Source: Alkalihalobacillus pseudalcaliphilus
Lineage (GTDB): Bacteria > Bacillota > Bacilli > Bacillales > Bacillaceae_D
Length of the DNA stretch: 64,000 bases
Reading direction: 5' to 3'
Assembly (NCBI GenBank): GCA_001038565.1
Contig: LFJO01000001.1
Span: 397,824 to 461,823 of the forward strand
In this document: positions 25,511-33,704 of the stretch, one piece after another
Layout of the letters: each line of letters opens with the position of its first letter
How positions within the stretch are numbered: position 1 is the first letter of the stretch
The notes under the pieces: model-generated
The model's input: the letters and a program-made list of their open reading frames with translations, nothing else
The model's database searches: none
What the model was told of the DNA's origin: nothing
Translations under genes and position numbers: made by a program

Positions 25511-25886
25511 AAGAATCAGCTAACTTCAAGGCACAAACTATCATCCCTAAGTACACTTTCATACAAAACTTCCATGATGACTGCCGAAGCAACTCATCAC
25601 CCACAAAAATGAAAGTAGGTTTTAGCTTTTAACTGGTGGTTTTTCATTCACTTTGTTTTTTTGTTCTCATTCATTTTAATATTTGTTGAGAATGATTTTG
25701 AACTTTAGAATGAGCAGTCACCCAGCGGGCGAGTCATGTGGAGACTCCCGCAGGATGTAGTGGCGGGCTGAAATCCACTGGCGAAACCAGTTAGTTTAGC
25801 AGCCACCCCGCAGGACGCGGAGCATTATTTTCGGTAGCGGCTAGTAGAGTTCCGCATATGAGCATCAGCACTAACTTTCATATCAA
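25511..25886 (+). repeat. Dispersed structured repeat, modules C(part), A and B, upstream of the MFS gene
   Basis: Module C tail at 25519-25554. Module A at 25555-25616: outer arms ACTTTCAT (25555-25562) and ATGAAAGT (25609-25616), inner arms TGATGA (25575-25580) and TCATCA (25594-25599). A spacer rich in TTCATT follows, then module B from about 25703 with GGAGACTCCCGCAGGA, the ACTGG-CGAAA-CCAGT hairpin and GGAGCATTATTTTCGG. It ends CTAACTTTCATATCAAAGG, where the terminal motif merges with the ribosome binding site of the MFS gene. Confidence 0.85.
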
Positions 25887-25897
25887 AGGAGAAAACC

Positions 25898-27148
25898 ATG
25901 GAAGCAAAGCAGCTAAAGACAAGTCAAACGAAAGATAAATCTAACCCACAAGTGAAAACGGCCTACCGCATCCTATTTATAATCGGGTTTGTCCACTTGT
26001 TAAATGACTCCATTCAAGCACTAGTTCCAGCGATGTTCCCTATACTAGAAGCGGAGATGGGGCTCACCTATACTCAAATAGGAATTATTGCTTTTGCTTT
26101 AAATATGACAGCCTCGGTTATTCAGCCGGTTGTTGGGGTATATACCGATAAAAAACCATCCCCATTTGCGTTACCGATAGGCCTTTGTTTTACTTTTATT
26201 GGTGTAGTTCTTCTTGCATTTGCCCCGAATTTTTGGATGGTAGTCATAGCTGTTACCTTTATTGGCATCGGTTCAGCGACATTTCATCCTGAAGGATCAC
26301 GTGTCGCTCATATGGCCGCAGGGAATAAAAAAGGTTTAGCGCAATCCATTTATCAAGTAGGTGGAAATGCAGGTCAGGCACTAGCACCGTTAATAACTTT
26401 GCTTATTTTAGTGCCGCTTGGACAGTTCGGTTCGATTTGGTTCACATTGGTCGCAGGTCTTGCCATTATTTTGTTATTATATATTGCTACTTGGTACAAA
26501 GAACAAATTAAGATTCAAACGTTACAAGCAAAAACTAAAAAAGCAGGACCATCTATACCTACGAAATATCGTCGTAAAATTCTTGTCGGCTTTGGTGTAT
26601 TATTATTTCTCGTATTCGTGCGCTCTTGGTTCCATGCTGGTTTAGCTAATTATTATCAATTTTTTGCGATTGAAGAATACGGAATGACGATCTCACAAGC
26701 ACAAGTTTATCTATTTATTTTTTTGGCGGCTGGAGCGATAGGGACCTTTGCTGGTGGTCCACTCGCCGATCGATTTGGAAAAAGAACAATACTAATGCTT
26801 TCTATGTTAGGTTCGGCCCCATTTGCTCTGCTTCTACCACATGTTGGCCCAATTCTAGCATATCCACTTATAGGTATTATTGGTTTTATTATTTTATCCA
26901 GTTTTTCTGTTGCCGTTGTTTATGGGCAAGAACTTATTCCAGGAAAAATTGGTGTTGTTTCAGGCTTAATTGTCGGTTTAGCTTTTGGAATGGGAGCAGT
27001 GGGAGCCGTTATGTTTGGAATTATCGCTGACTTTGTTGGTATGTATACGACGATGCTTATCGCTGTAACATTCCCAATTATTGGTTGCTTAAGCTTCCTT
27101 TTACCTTCTGATCAATGGATGTCAGATAGATTACGTAACGATCATTAA
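25898..27148 (+). CDS. MFS transporter, fosmidomycin-resistance (Fsr) family
   Basis: 416 residues, about twelve spans. FIGFVHLLNDSIQALVPAMFPIL near the N-terminus and GIGSATFHPEGSRVAHMAAGN with GLAQSIYQVGGNAGQALAPL are the Fsr signatures. GPLADRFGKRTILMLSML is the MFS loop between the halves. It probably exports a small molecule by proton antiport; fosmidomycin itself is only the family namesake. The ribosome binding site AAAGGAG sits directly at the end of the repeat copy. Confidence 0.87.
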   Translation: MEAKQLKTSQTKDKSNPQVKTAYRILFIIGFVHLLNDSIQALVPAMFPILEAEMGLTYTQIGIIAFALNMTASVIQPVVGVYTDKKPSPFALPIGLCFTFIGVVLLAFAPNFWMVVIAVTFIGIGSATFHPEGSRVAHMAAGNKKGLAQSIYQVGGNAGQALAPLITLLILVPLGQFGSIWFTLVAGLAIILLLYIATWYKEQIKIQTLQAKTKKAGPSIPTKYRRKILVGFGVLLFLVFVRSWFHAGLANYYQFFAIEEYGMTISQAQVYLFIFLAAGAIGTFAGGPLADRFGKRTILMLSMLGSAPFALLLPHVGPILAYPLIGIIGFIILSSFSVAVVYGQELIPGKIGVVSGLIVGLAFGMGAVGAVMFGIIADFVGMYTTMLIAVTFPIIGCLSFLLPSDQWMSDRLRNDH

Positions 27149-27204
27149 GATGCATGACAAAAGGTGTCTAATTTGTCGATACTATAGTAAACTCTGGAGT
27201 ATGT

Positions 27205-27305
27205 GAACAGGAACACTGTCCTGCTAAGGTCATTTATCGTAAGATGGATGACGAGCTAACTTCAAGGAACAACCCATCGCCCCAAGGTAACTTTCATATA
27301 AAACA
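27205..27305 (+). repeat. Dispersed repeat, module C, upstream of ywfO
   Basis: Reads CAGGAACACTGTCCTGC, AAGGTCATTTATCG, AAGATGGATGACGAGCTAAC and ends GGTAACTTTCATATAAAAC. It closely matches 12575-12683 and lies 31 bp upstream of the ywfO ATG. Confidence 0.75.
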
Positions 27306-27335
27306 AACGAACCCCATTTAAGGTAGGTGAATAAC

Positions 27336-28631
27336 ATGTCAGTCTATGGAAAATTAGAAGAAGAGAAAGTGTTTAAGGATCCGGTCCATCGCTATATTCA
27401 CGTAAAAGACGAATTAATTTGGGAGTTAATTGGAACAAAGGAGTTCCAAAGGTTACGAAGAATTAAACAGCTAGGTACTACTTATATTACCTTCCACGGT
27501 GCTGAACATACGCGTTTTAATCACTCTTTAGGTGTTTATGAAATTACAAGAAGAATCTTAGAGGTGTTTAAGGGTAGACCGCATTGGCAAGAAAAAGAGA
27601 GACTACTAACACTGTCGGCAGCCTTACTTCATGATATAGGACATGGCCCTTTTTCGCACGCCTTTGAGAAAATATTTGGAACGGATCATGAAGAGTGGAC
27701 GAGAGCCATTATTTTAGGTGATTCTGAGGTGAACCAAATTCTGAAAAAAGTTTCACCAACCTTTCCTCAAGCGGTTAGTGATGTGATTGAAAAGACATAC
27801 CCTAACAAGTTAGTGACAAGTATTATCTCCAGTCAAATTGATGCGGATCGCATGGACTATTTATTACGTGATGCGTATTATACGGGTGTAAGTTATGGCC
27901 ACTTTGACATGGAACGTATCCTTCGCGTTATGCGTCCGACCGAGGAGCAAGTTGTCATCAAACAAAGTGGTATGCATGCTGTCGAAGATTACATAATGAG
28001 TCGATACCAAATGTATTGGCAAGTTTATTTTCATCCTGTTTCAAGAAGTGCAGAGGTTATTATTAATAACATTTTTAAACGAGTGAAGGATTTATATAAA
28101 CAAGGGTACACATTCAAACAAGAACCTATCCATTTCTACTCATTCTTTCATGAAAAAGTGAGCTTAGATGATTATTTGCAGCTTGATGAGGCGATAACCC
28201 TTTATTATTTTCAAGTATGGCAAGGTGAGGACGATCGTATTTTAAGCGATCTTTGTGTAAGATTTTTAAATAGAAATCTGTTTAAATACACAGAATTTAA
28301 CCCAAATCAGTGGATGAACGATTGGCCTAAATTACAGGAGCTTTTTCGAAAAGCGGATATTGATCCTTCTTACTATTTAGTTGTGGACTCCTCATCTGAT
28401 CTACCCTATGACTTTTACCGTCCTGGTGAAGAAGGAGAAAGATTACCGATACATTTAGTACTACCTAACGGCAAAATACGAGAACTTTCAAGAGAATCTG
28501 ATGTTGTTGAAGCCATTTCAGGTAAAAAAAGAACGGACCACAAGTTATATTTCCCGCTTGATTTAATTAGTGATAACAAGGAAAATGAGCAAGTTAAAAA
28601 AGAAATTATGGCGATTTTACAAATCATGTAA
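27336..28631 (+). CDS. ywfO: HD-domain phosphohydrolase YwfO (dNTP triphosphohydrolase-like)
   Basis: 431 residues from the ATG at 27336; the upstream in-frame GTG is part of the AAGGTAGGTG site. HD signature: FNHSLGVYEI, LLHDIGHGPFSHAFE and, later, SSQIDADRMDYLLRDAYYTG, which together supply the His and Asp metal ligands. The family contains dGTP/dNTP triphosphohydrolases of Firmicutes such as EF1143. The hydrolysed nucleotide has not been established for this protein. It lies 14 bp upstream of ywgA, as in B. subtilis. Confidence 0.9.
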   Translation: MSVYGKLEEEKVFKDPVHRYIHVKDELIWELIGTKEFQRLRRIKQLGTTYITFHGAEHTRFNHSLGVYEITRRILEVFKGRPHWQEKERLLTLSAALLHDIGHGPFSHAFEKIFGTDHEEWTRAIILGDSEVNQILKKVSPTFPQAVSDVIEKTYPNKLVTSIISSQIDADRMDYLLRDAYYTGVSYGHFDMERILRVMRPTEEQVVIKQSGMHAVEDYIMSRYQMYWQVYFHPVSRSAEVIINNIFKRVKDLYKQGYTFKQEPIHFYSFFHEKVSLDDYLQLDEAITLYYFQVWQGEDDRILSDLCVRFLNRNLFKYTEFNPNQWMNDWPKLQELFRKADIDPSYYLVVDSSSDLPYDFYRPGEEGERLPIHLVLPNGKIRELSRESDVVEAISGKKRTDHKLYFPLDLISDNKENEQVKKEIMAILQIM

Positions 28632-28645
28632 AGGAGTGGACCCTT

Positions 28646-29164
28646 TTGCTGTACGAACATGTAAAAGTATTGAAGTTTTTGGCAGATGCAGGTGAGGTAG
28701 TTGGTAGAAAGAAATTACAAAAGATGATTTATATTGCTAAAAAGTTGGACATGCCCTTTTCAGAGCGCTATAACTTTCATATGTACGGGCCTTATTCAGA
28801 AGAGCTTTCTTTACGGATGGAAGAGCTTAGTAACTTAGGGTTTGTACACGAAAATAAGGAAGATAAAGGCCACTATCAACAATATTGTTATTCATTATCA
28901 GAGCAAGGAGAGAGTTTCTTGGCACTAAATAAGATCGAGTGGCCAGAGTGTCATGCCTTGGTAACATCTCTTAATGAACAAAGTTCACGTTTTTTAGAAT
29001 TAGTTTCAACGATTTTGTATTTTGCTGATTTGACTGTGGAAGAAGTGAAAGATAAGGTTTTTACTTTGAAGAAAAAGCAGAATTATACAGAAGAGGATAT
29101 TGAGGCGGGGTATCAATATATAAAGAAGCTCCAGTCATGGCAAATTCACGCTATGCAAAACTAA
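28646..29164 (+). CDS. ywgA: YwgA family protein
   Basis: 172 residues, TTG start after AAGGAG. GRKKLQKMIYIAKKLDMPF followed by YNFHMYGPYSEELSLRMEEL is characteristic of YwgA and resembles the Panacea/SocA-type fold (K-L-Q-K-hydrophobic-Y), which in other proteins acts as an antitoxin chaperone; that link is inference. The C-terminal part is helical. It forms an operon with ywfO and ends in a strong terminator. Confidence 0.85.
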   Translation: MLYEHVKVLKFLADAGEVVGRKKLQKMIYIAKKLDMPFSERYNFHMYGPYSEELSLRMEELSNLGFVHENKEDKGHYQQYCYSLSEQGESFLALNKIEWPECHALVTSLNEQSSRFLELVSTILYFADLTVEEVKDKVFTLKKKQNYTEEDIEAGYQYIKKLQSWQIHAMQN

Positions 29165-29180
29165 AATAATATGAATCAAG

Positions 29181-29218
29181 AGAAATCAAGCCCTATGCTC
29201 AGTGGGCTTGATTTCTTT
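29181..29218. terminator. Bidirectional terminator between ywgA and the ABC permease gene
   Basis: AGAAATCAAGCCC pairs with GGGCTTGATTTCT around a 10-base loop, with T-runs on the plus side and an A-rich start usable on the minus side. Confidence 0.85.
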
Positions 29219-29219
29219 G

Positions 29220-29885
29220 TTATCTTTTATCTAAATAAGAAGCTATTCGATTTCCTAAGAATTGAACGCCCTGAACAAGGATAATTAACAAGATAATCGT
29301 AAAGATCATCACATCTGTTTGGAACCGATAATAGCCATAACGTATCGCTAAATCGCCGATCCCTCCGCCTCCAACTACTCCTGCAACAGCCGAATAAGAA
29401 ATAAAGGTTACCGTCGTAATGGTCAGACCTAAAACTAAACCAGAACGTGCTTCGACTAATAGGACGTGGTAAATGATTTGTATAGGAGAACCACCCATAG
29501 AAATGGAAGCTTCTATGGTTCCTTTATTAACCTCCCGTAAGGATTGTTCAACGATTCGAGCTAAAAATGGAATAGCAGCGATTGATAAAGGAATGGTGGC
29601 AGCTAGTGGTCCAACAGTCGTCCCAAGAATGGCTCGAGTTAATGGGATTAACGCGATCATAAGAATGATAAAAGGGAAGGACCGAATGCAATTAATAAAC
29701 ATATTTAAAGTGATGTGGATAAAATGGTTGGCTAATAGTTGCTTTTTATCGGTTAAAAACGTGAACAAACCTAAAGGGATTCCCAAAATTATAGCCGTAA
29801 TAATAGTAAGGCCGACCATAAAAAAGGTTTGGCCAATGCTCTCAATAATTTCAGGTAGGAGAGAAATAATATTATCAAATATCAT
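29220..29885 (-). CDS. MetI/MetP-like ABC transporter permease
   Basis: About 221 residues, five membrane spans. SIGQTFFMVGLTIITAIILGIPLGL is the N-terminal start of MetI-type permeases, and the cytoplasmic EAA loop is EASISMGGSPIQIIYHVLLVEAR. SAVAGVVGGGGIGDLAIRYGYYRFQTDVM is the family C-terminus. The ATG at 29885 (or 29897) overlaps the end of the ATPase gene, so the two are translationally coupled. It belongs to the methionine-uptake family, but the genome context points to an organosulfur substrate. Confidence 0.87.
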   Translation of the reverse strand: MIFDNIISLLPEIIESIGQTFFMVGLTIITAIILGIPLGLFTFLTDKKQLLANHFIHITLNMFINCIRSFPFIILMIALIPLTRAILGTTVGPLAATIPLSIAAIPFLARIVEQSLREVNKGTIEASISMGGSPIQIIYHVLLVEARSGLVLGLTITTVTFISYSAVAGVVGGGGIGDLAIRYGYYRFQTDVMIFTIILLIILVQGVQFLGNRIASYLDKR

Positions 29886-30624
29886 CAGATGCACCATCAG
29901 TTAATAAAATTCGTCCAATCTCTGTCTTTGCTTGATAAGAGTGGTTTTGCATTTGGATTATTTCCTTAATTTCTCCATTTTCCATGACAGCTACACGGTT
30001 GCAAAGGGAGCGGGCTACTTCCATTTCATGAGTCACAAGTAGTATGGTCACACCATAGATATTGTTAATCTTCTTTAAGTATTGAAGAATGGAGTGGGTC
30101 GTTTGCGGATCAAGGGCAGACGTTGGTTCATCACAAAGTAATACACTGGGGTCACAACTAATAGCTCTTGCGATAGCGACCCTTTGTTTTTGTCCACCTG
30201 ATAACTGGTTCGGGTATTGATCGATTTTATCTAATAGATCAACAATCTTTAAAGTTTGATAGACGATATGATCCCATTCTTTTCTAGCTATCTTTGCAAA
30301 ACGTAGAGCTAATTTGATATTATCCGCAACGGTTTTGTTAGTCACTAGGTTAAAGCTTTGAAAAATCATTCCTATTTTATTCCGAGCTATTCTTAGCTGT
30401 TTTTTATCGAGGTCGGTTAGTGACTGCTTGTGCAAAAGAATAGTACCTTCTGTGGGTGTTTCCAAAAGGTTAACCATTCGTAATAGAGTGGACTTTCCTG
30501 CTCCGCTAAATCCGATAATACCATAGATTTCGCCTTCTTTAATGGATAAGGATACGTTAGATATGGCCTTAACCTGCTCTTGCTTAGTTTGATAGATTTT
30601 ACTAATTTGTCTGAATTCTATCAT
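29875..30624 (-). CDS. MetN-like ABC transporter ATPase, short form
   Basis: 249 residues. Walker A GFSGAGKSTLLRMVNLLE, Q-loop MIFQSFNLV, signature LSGGQKQRVAIARAIS, Walker B VLLCDEPTSALDP and the H-loop LLVTHEME are all intact. Canonical MetN has about 340 residues because of a C-terminal NIL domain that senses methionine; this protein stops about 90 residues earlier, with the stop overlapping the permease start. It lies 17 bp after the substrate-binding protein gene, with AAGGAG upstream of the ATG. Confidence 0.88.
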   Translation of the reverse strand: MIEFRQISKIYQTKQEQVKAISNVSLSIKEGEIYGIIGFSGAGKSTLLRMVNLLETPTEGTILLHKQSLTDLDKKQLRIARNKIGMIFQSFNLVTNKTVADNIKLALRFAKIARKEWDHIVYQTLKIVDLLDKIDQYPNQLSGGQKQRVAIARAISCDPSVLLCDEPTSALDPQTTHSILQYLKKINNIYGVTILLVTHEMEVARSLCNRVAVMENGEIKEIIQMQNHSYQAKTEIGRILLTDGASDDI

Positions 30625-30641
30625 GAGGTTTAGTTCTCCTT

Positions 30642-31478
30642 TTATTTAAAATAATCGGGTTGGTGGAAGCCTTCGAATTCTTTGTTTGACTCAATAACCT
30701 CTTGGAAATCACGAGTGTGGTAAGCTTCGATTATATCTTGAATAAAAGGTTGGTCTTGGTCCTCGGCACGTATCGCAATTAAATTTTGATATTCAAATGG
30801 TGGGTCTTCAAGAAATAGGGACGAATCAAGTTCTCGATTAGATGCGATAATCGTATAACCATTGGCAACAGCAAAGTCTACATCCGGAATCGCCCTAGGG
30901 ATTTGAACTTGCTCGAGCTCAACAAATGAAAAATTCACAATCATGGAATCGATGTCTTGCCTTGATACAGTTAGTGGGTCGTAATTTTCCTTTAGTTCGA
31001 GCCAGCCGACCTGTTCTAGCACTCGTAAAGCTCTTGCGACATTAGCGGGGTCATTAGGGATAGCAATAGTAAAACCATCTTGTAAATGATCAAGGTTATC
31101 ATGATGATCAGAGTAAATGCCCATAGGAGCAGTTGGAACTTTGATTGTTTCAATAAGATCTAATTGATTCTCTTCAATAAAGTTTTCAAAAAAGGCTGTG
31201 TGCTGAAAGATGTTAACATCAAGCGAACCTTCTGCTAAAGCAAAATTAGGCTCGTTGGGAGTGCTAAACTCCACATATTTGACTGTATACCCTTTTTCCT
31301 TGAGTAGCGGTTCAATTCCTTGCCTTACTTGGTCACTATATGGTCCAGGAGTAAAACCAAAGACAATCACTGCTTTAGAACCTCCTTCCTTTGCTGGGAA
31401 ATCATCTACAGTCGAGCACCCGAACAAAACAAATAACAGTGACAACATCATCAAAATGAGAAACAGATAATCTTTCAT
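30642..31478 (-). CDS. NlpA/MetQ-family substrate-binding lipoprotein
   Basis: 278 residues. The lipobox is VLFGC with the acylated Cys at about residue 21, so it is a membrane-anchored receptor. VIVFGFTPGPYSDQVRQGIEPLLKE and NFALAEGSLDVNIFQHTAFFENF match the MetQ fold, and IPNDPANVARALRVLEQVGWL is the hinge block. The family binds methionine, but relatives bind other ligands. It is first in the three-gene ABC operon and divergent from the monooxygenase operon, with AAGGAGG upstream. Confidence 0.88.
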   Translation of the reverse strand: MKDYLFLILMMLSLLFVLFGCSTVDDFPAKEGGSKAVIVFGFTPGPYSDQVRQGIEPLLKEKGYTVKYVEFSTPNEPNFALAEGSLDVNIFQHTAFFENFIEENQLDLIETIKVPTAPMGIYSDHHDNLDHLQDGFTIAIPNDPANVARALRVLEQVGWLELKENYDPLTVSRQDIDSMIVNFSFVELEQVQIPRAIPDVDFAVANGYTIIASNRELDSSLFLEDPPFEYQNLIAIRAEDQDQPFIQDIIEAYHTRDFQEVIESNKEFEGFHQPDYFK

Positions 31479-31593
31479 TGAATAGCCTCCTTCTACGTTG
31501 TTATTTTAAAAGCTGCTTTAAACGATGAGCACAGTGCTACACAGTGTCGCACAGCATAATTTCCCATAATGATGAGTAACGCTCCATGTTACA

Positions 31594-31890
31594 CTAACTT
31601 TCATACAAAACCCAACATGGCGAAGCCCATTCAATTCGCCACCAACAAACATGAAAGAAGTGTCTGGCGTTTTAACTGGTGACTTTTCATTCACTTTGTT
31701 CTTTGGAATTGAGAATGAGCAGTAACCAAGCGGAAGAAAACATGTGGAGACTCCCGCGTGACGTAGTGGCGAGCTGAAATCCACTGGCTATGCTAGTTAG
31801 TTCAGCGGCACCCCGCAGGAGACGGAGCATGATTTTCGGTAGAGGCAAGCAAAGCTCCGCATAGGAGTATCAGCACCAACTTTCATATAA
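31594..31890 (+). repeat. Dispersed structured repeat, modules A and B, in the ABC/monooxygenase divergent region
   Basis: Module A: outer arms ACTTTCAT (31597-31604) and ATGAAAG (31651-31657), inner arms TGGCGAA (31618-31624) and TTCGCCA (31635-31641). Module B from about 31715 has GGAGACTCCCGCG, ACTGGC-TAT-GCTAGT and GGAGCATGATTTTCGG. It ends CAACTTTCATATAAAAAA. The spacer with TTTTCATTCACTTTGTTCTT is shared with 25511-25886. Confidence 0.85.
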
Positions 31891-31891
31891 A

Positions 31892-31931
31892 AAAGCGGTA
31901 CGAGTAAAAACTCATACCGCCGGTCGACCGG
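31892..31931 (-). terminator. Minus-strand terminator hairpin next to a perfect palindrome
   Basis: GCGGTA-C-GAGT and ACTC-A-TACCGC form a stem whose T-run is on the minus strand (CCGCTTTTTTATATG). It is abutted by the 12-bp perfect palindrome CCGGTCGACCGG (31920-31931). No minus-strand gene ends here, so the hairpin may be a relic or an end module of the repeat. Confidence 0.5.
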
Positions 31932-32071
31932 TAGGTCATAATAATAAAAGTAAGTTGATTGAATTAATTGGATTATAATCAGTGAGTCAAAGAATGGCAA
32001 GAGCTACCATTAAAAATGGGCTTTATTTTCTTAAAATCAGAAAATAGGCTTGTTTTATTTTAAAGCGCACT

Positions 32072-32100
32072 TGACCATTCGGAATAATTGGAATACACAT
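32072..32100 (+). promoter_or_regulatory. Possible promoter/operator region of the monooxygenase operon
   Basis: TTGACC, 17 bp, TACACA is a weak sigma-A match overlapping the direct repeat GGAAT-N4-GGAAT (32082-32095). GGAAT occurs in binding sites of Bacillus sulfur regulators such as CymR, so control by sulfur supply is possible but unproven. Confidence 0.3.
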
Positions 32101-32150
32101 ATCATATACAGTATCTATACAAACAAATAAAAAGCTTTTCGGACAACCGA

Positions 32151-32197
32151 TAGCCCAAGGTACAGCACTCTTTTTTTGCGTATCTGGGCTATTTTTA
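32151..32197 (+). terminator. Terminator-like hairpin in the leader of the monooxygenase operon
   Basis: ATAGCCCA (32151-32158) and TGGGCTAT (32185-32192) with a 26-base loop and a TTTTTA tail, 60 bp upstream of the first start codon. It could be a leader attenuator or the end of an upstream transcript. Confidence 0.5.
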
Positions 32198-32256
32198 TAC
32201 CTATCTTTGTAAAGCTACATTCAGCATAAGCGTGTCGACAACAAGGAGGAGATGAA

Positions 32257-33702
32257 TTGAGCAATTTAGGGCAGGGTGATTGGAGAGCAACCTTACAAGA
32301 TGGCCGAACGGTATGGTTAGACGGTCAAAAGGTTGATGTGACAACCGATAAAAAGTTCAAAGGTGTATTGGAAACGATCACTTCACTGTTTTCGATGCTT
32401 GAAGATCCGGTTAATCAGACAATTCTTGGCTATAAAAATAACGAATCAACAACATTTGTTCATAAAGCTTTTTTAGTGCCGAAAACATATGAGCAGCTTT
32501 TGGAGAAAAGAGCCGCATTTGAACTGTGGTCGGAAATGACATATGGAGTGATGAGTCGACTATCCGATTATGCTTACTGTTTACTAACAGGATATTATAT
32601 GGACAAAGCTTTTTTCACTCAATTTGATAAGGGTTTTTCTCTAAAAATAACAGCCTATTATAAGCAAGCGTCTAGTCAAAAAAGAATCATCACAACGGCG
32701 ATTTTAGACCCGCAAATTGACCGATCTCAAGCACCAGAGCAAGTGGAAGGGGGTTTGTTAAAAGTCGTAGGGGAGACAAAGGGAGGCTTGATTGTTCGAG
32801 GGGCCAAAATGATTGCAACGGCTGCTCCCTATGCTCATGATGTGCTTGTCATGCCTCACCAAAAGTTAAATAAAGGGCAAGAGGAATATGCCAATATGTT
32901 CATTATTCCACTGAACTTGCCGGGCTTACAAATCGTTTGCCGTGAGTCCTTCTCCTCTCCGTTTGCTGAGAAGCATTTCATACAAGCCAATTTTGATGAG
33001 ATGGATGCTGTCTTAATTTTTGATGATGTGTGTATTCCATGGGAGCGAGTTTTAATTAGAGGATCAATTGAAGGTGTATATGAGGCCCAACAGCATCAAC
33101 AAATGAATCCGTTAGCTCATTATCAAACCGTCGTACGTTTATTAACGAAGCTACAATTTATAGCAGGTGTAACGACGGCGATAGCTGAATCAATTGGCGC
33201 CAACCACTTTCTTCACGTTCAAGAAAAATTAGGTGAAGACTATACAAAAATAGATACGATTAAAGCTTTATTAACGAGTGCTGAGATTGACGGAGAGGTC
33301 AATGAACAAGGGGTTTATGTACCAGCTAGTGTGCCTTTACAAGTAGCTCGAAATCTAGGGACCGAATATTATCCGAGGATGATTGAGATTTTAAAAGGAA
33401 TTGGTGCAGGTGGATTTATTCAAGTGCCATCAAATCCTATCACTGAAAAGGATGAGTTGTTTCCTTTTTTTCAACGGTACTACCGGGGGACAGAAGTGGA
33501 TGCGAAAACAAAAACGGATTTATTTCAGCTTGCATGGGAATTAATTGGTAGCCCACTCGGGGCTAGGCACGACCTGTATGAACGTTTTTATTCAGGAGAT
33601 CCGATCCGGACTTTTGCTAACTTTTATAGCCAATATGACAAAGATCCATTAAGAGATAGAATCTCTAATCTTTGGAAACAATTCGAAGAAGAGGGGGCAT
33701 AG
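32257..33702 (+). CDS. HpaB-family flavin-dependent monooxygenase 1
   Basis: 481 residues, TTG start 6 bases after AAGGAGGA. Two-component HpaB/acyl-CoA-dehydrogenase fold: R101-x3-Y105 in GVMSRLSDY, which in 4-hydroxyphenylacetate 3-hydroxylase contacts flavin and substrate, then GAKMIATAAPY, DEMDAVLIFDDVCIPWERV and ERFYSGDPIRTFA. The His that holds the phenol hydroxyl in HpaB (about position 142) is Thr here (ITTAILDPQ), so the substrate is probably not 4-hydroxyphenylacetate. It uses reduced flavin from a separate reductase, which this cluster lacks. It is first of four co-oriented genes. Confidence 0.82.
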   Translation: MSNLGQGDWRATLQDGRTVWLDGQKVDVTTDKKFKGVLETITSLFSMLEDPVNQTILGYKNNESTTFVHKAFLVPKTYEQLLEKRAAFELWSEMTYGVMSRLSDYAYCLLTGYYMDKAFFTQFDKGFSLKITAYYKQASSQKRIITTAILDPQIDRSQAPEQVEGGLLKVVGETKGGLIVRGAKMIATAAPYAHDVLVMPHQKLNKGQEEYANMFIIPLNLPGLQIVCRESFSSPFAEKHFIQANFDEMDAVLIFDDVCIPWERVLIRGSIEGVYEAQQHQQMNPLAHYQTVVRLLTKLQFIAGVTTAIAESIGANHFLHVQEKLGEDYTKIDTIKALLTSAEIDGEVNEQGVYVPASVPLQVARNLGTEYYPRMIEILKGIGAGGFIQVPSNPITEKDELFPFFQRYYRGTEVDAKTKTDLFQLAWELIGSPLGARHDLYERFYSGDPIRTFANFYSQYDKDPLRDRISNLWKQFEEEGA

Positions 33703-33704
33703 TA

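Noticed and set aside
31479..31593. SAM or other riboswitch upstream of the MetQ-like gene
   Set aside because: No S-box, T-box or similar conserved core is visible between the start and the repeat copy.
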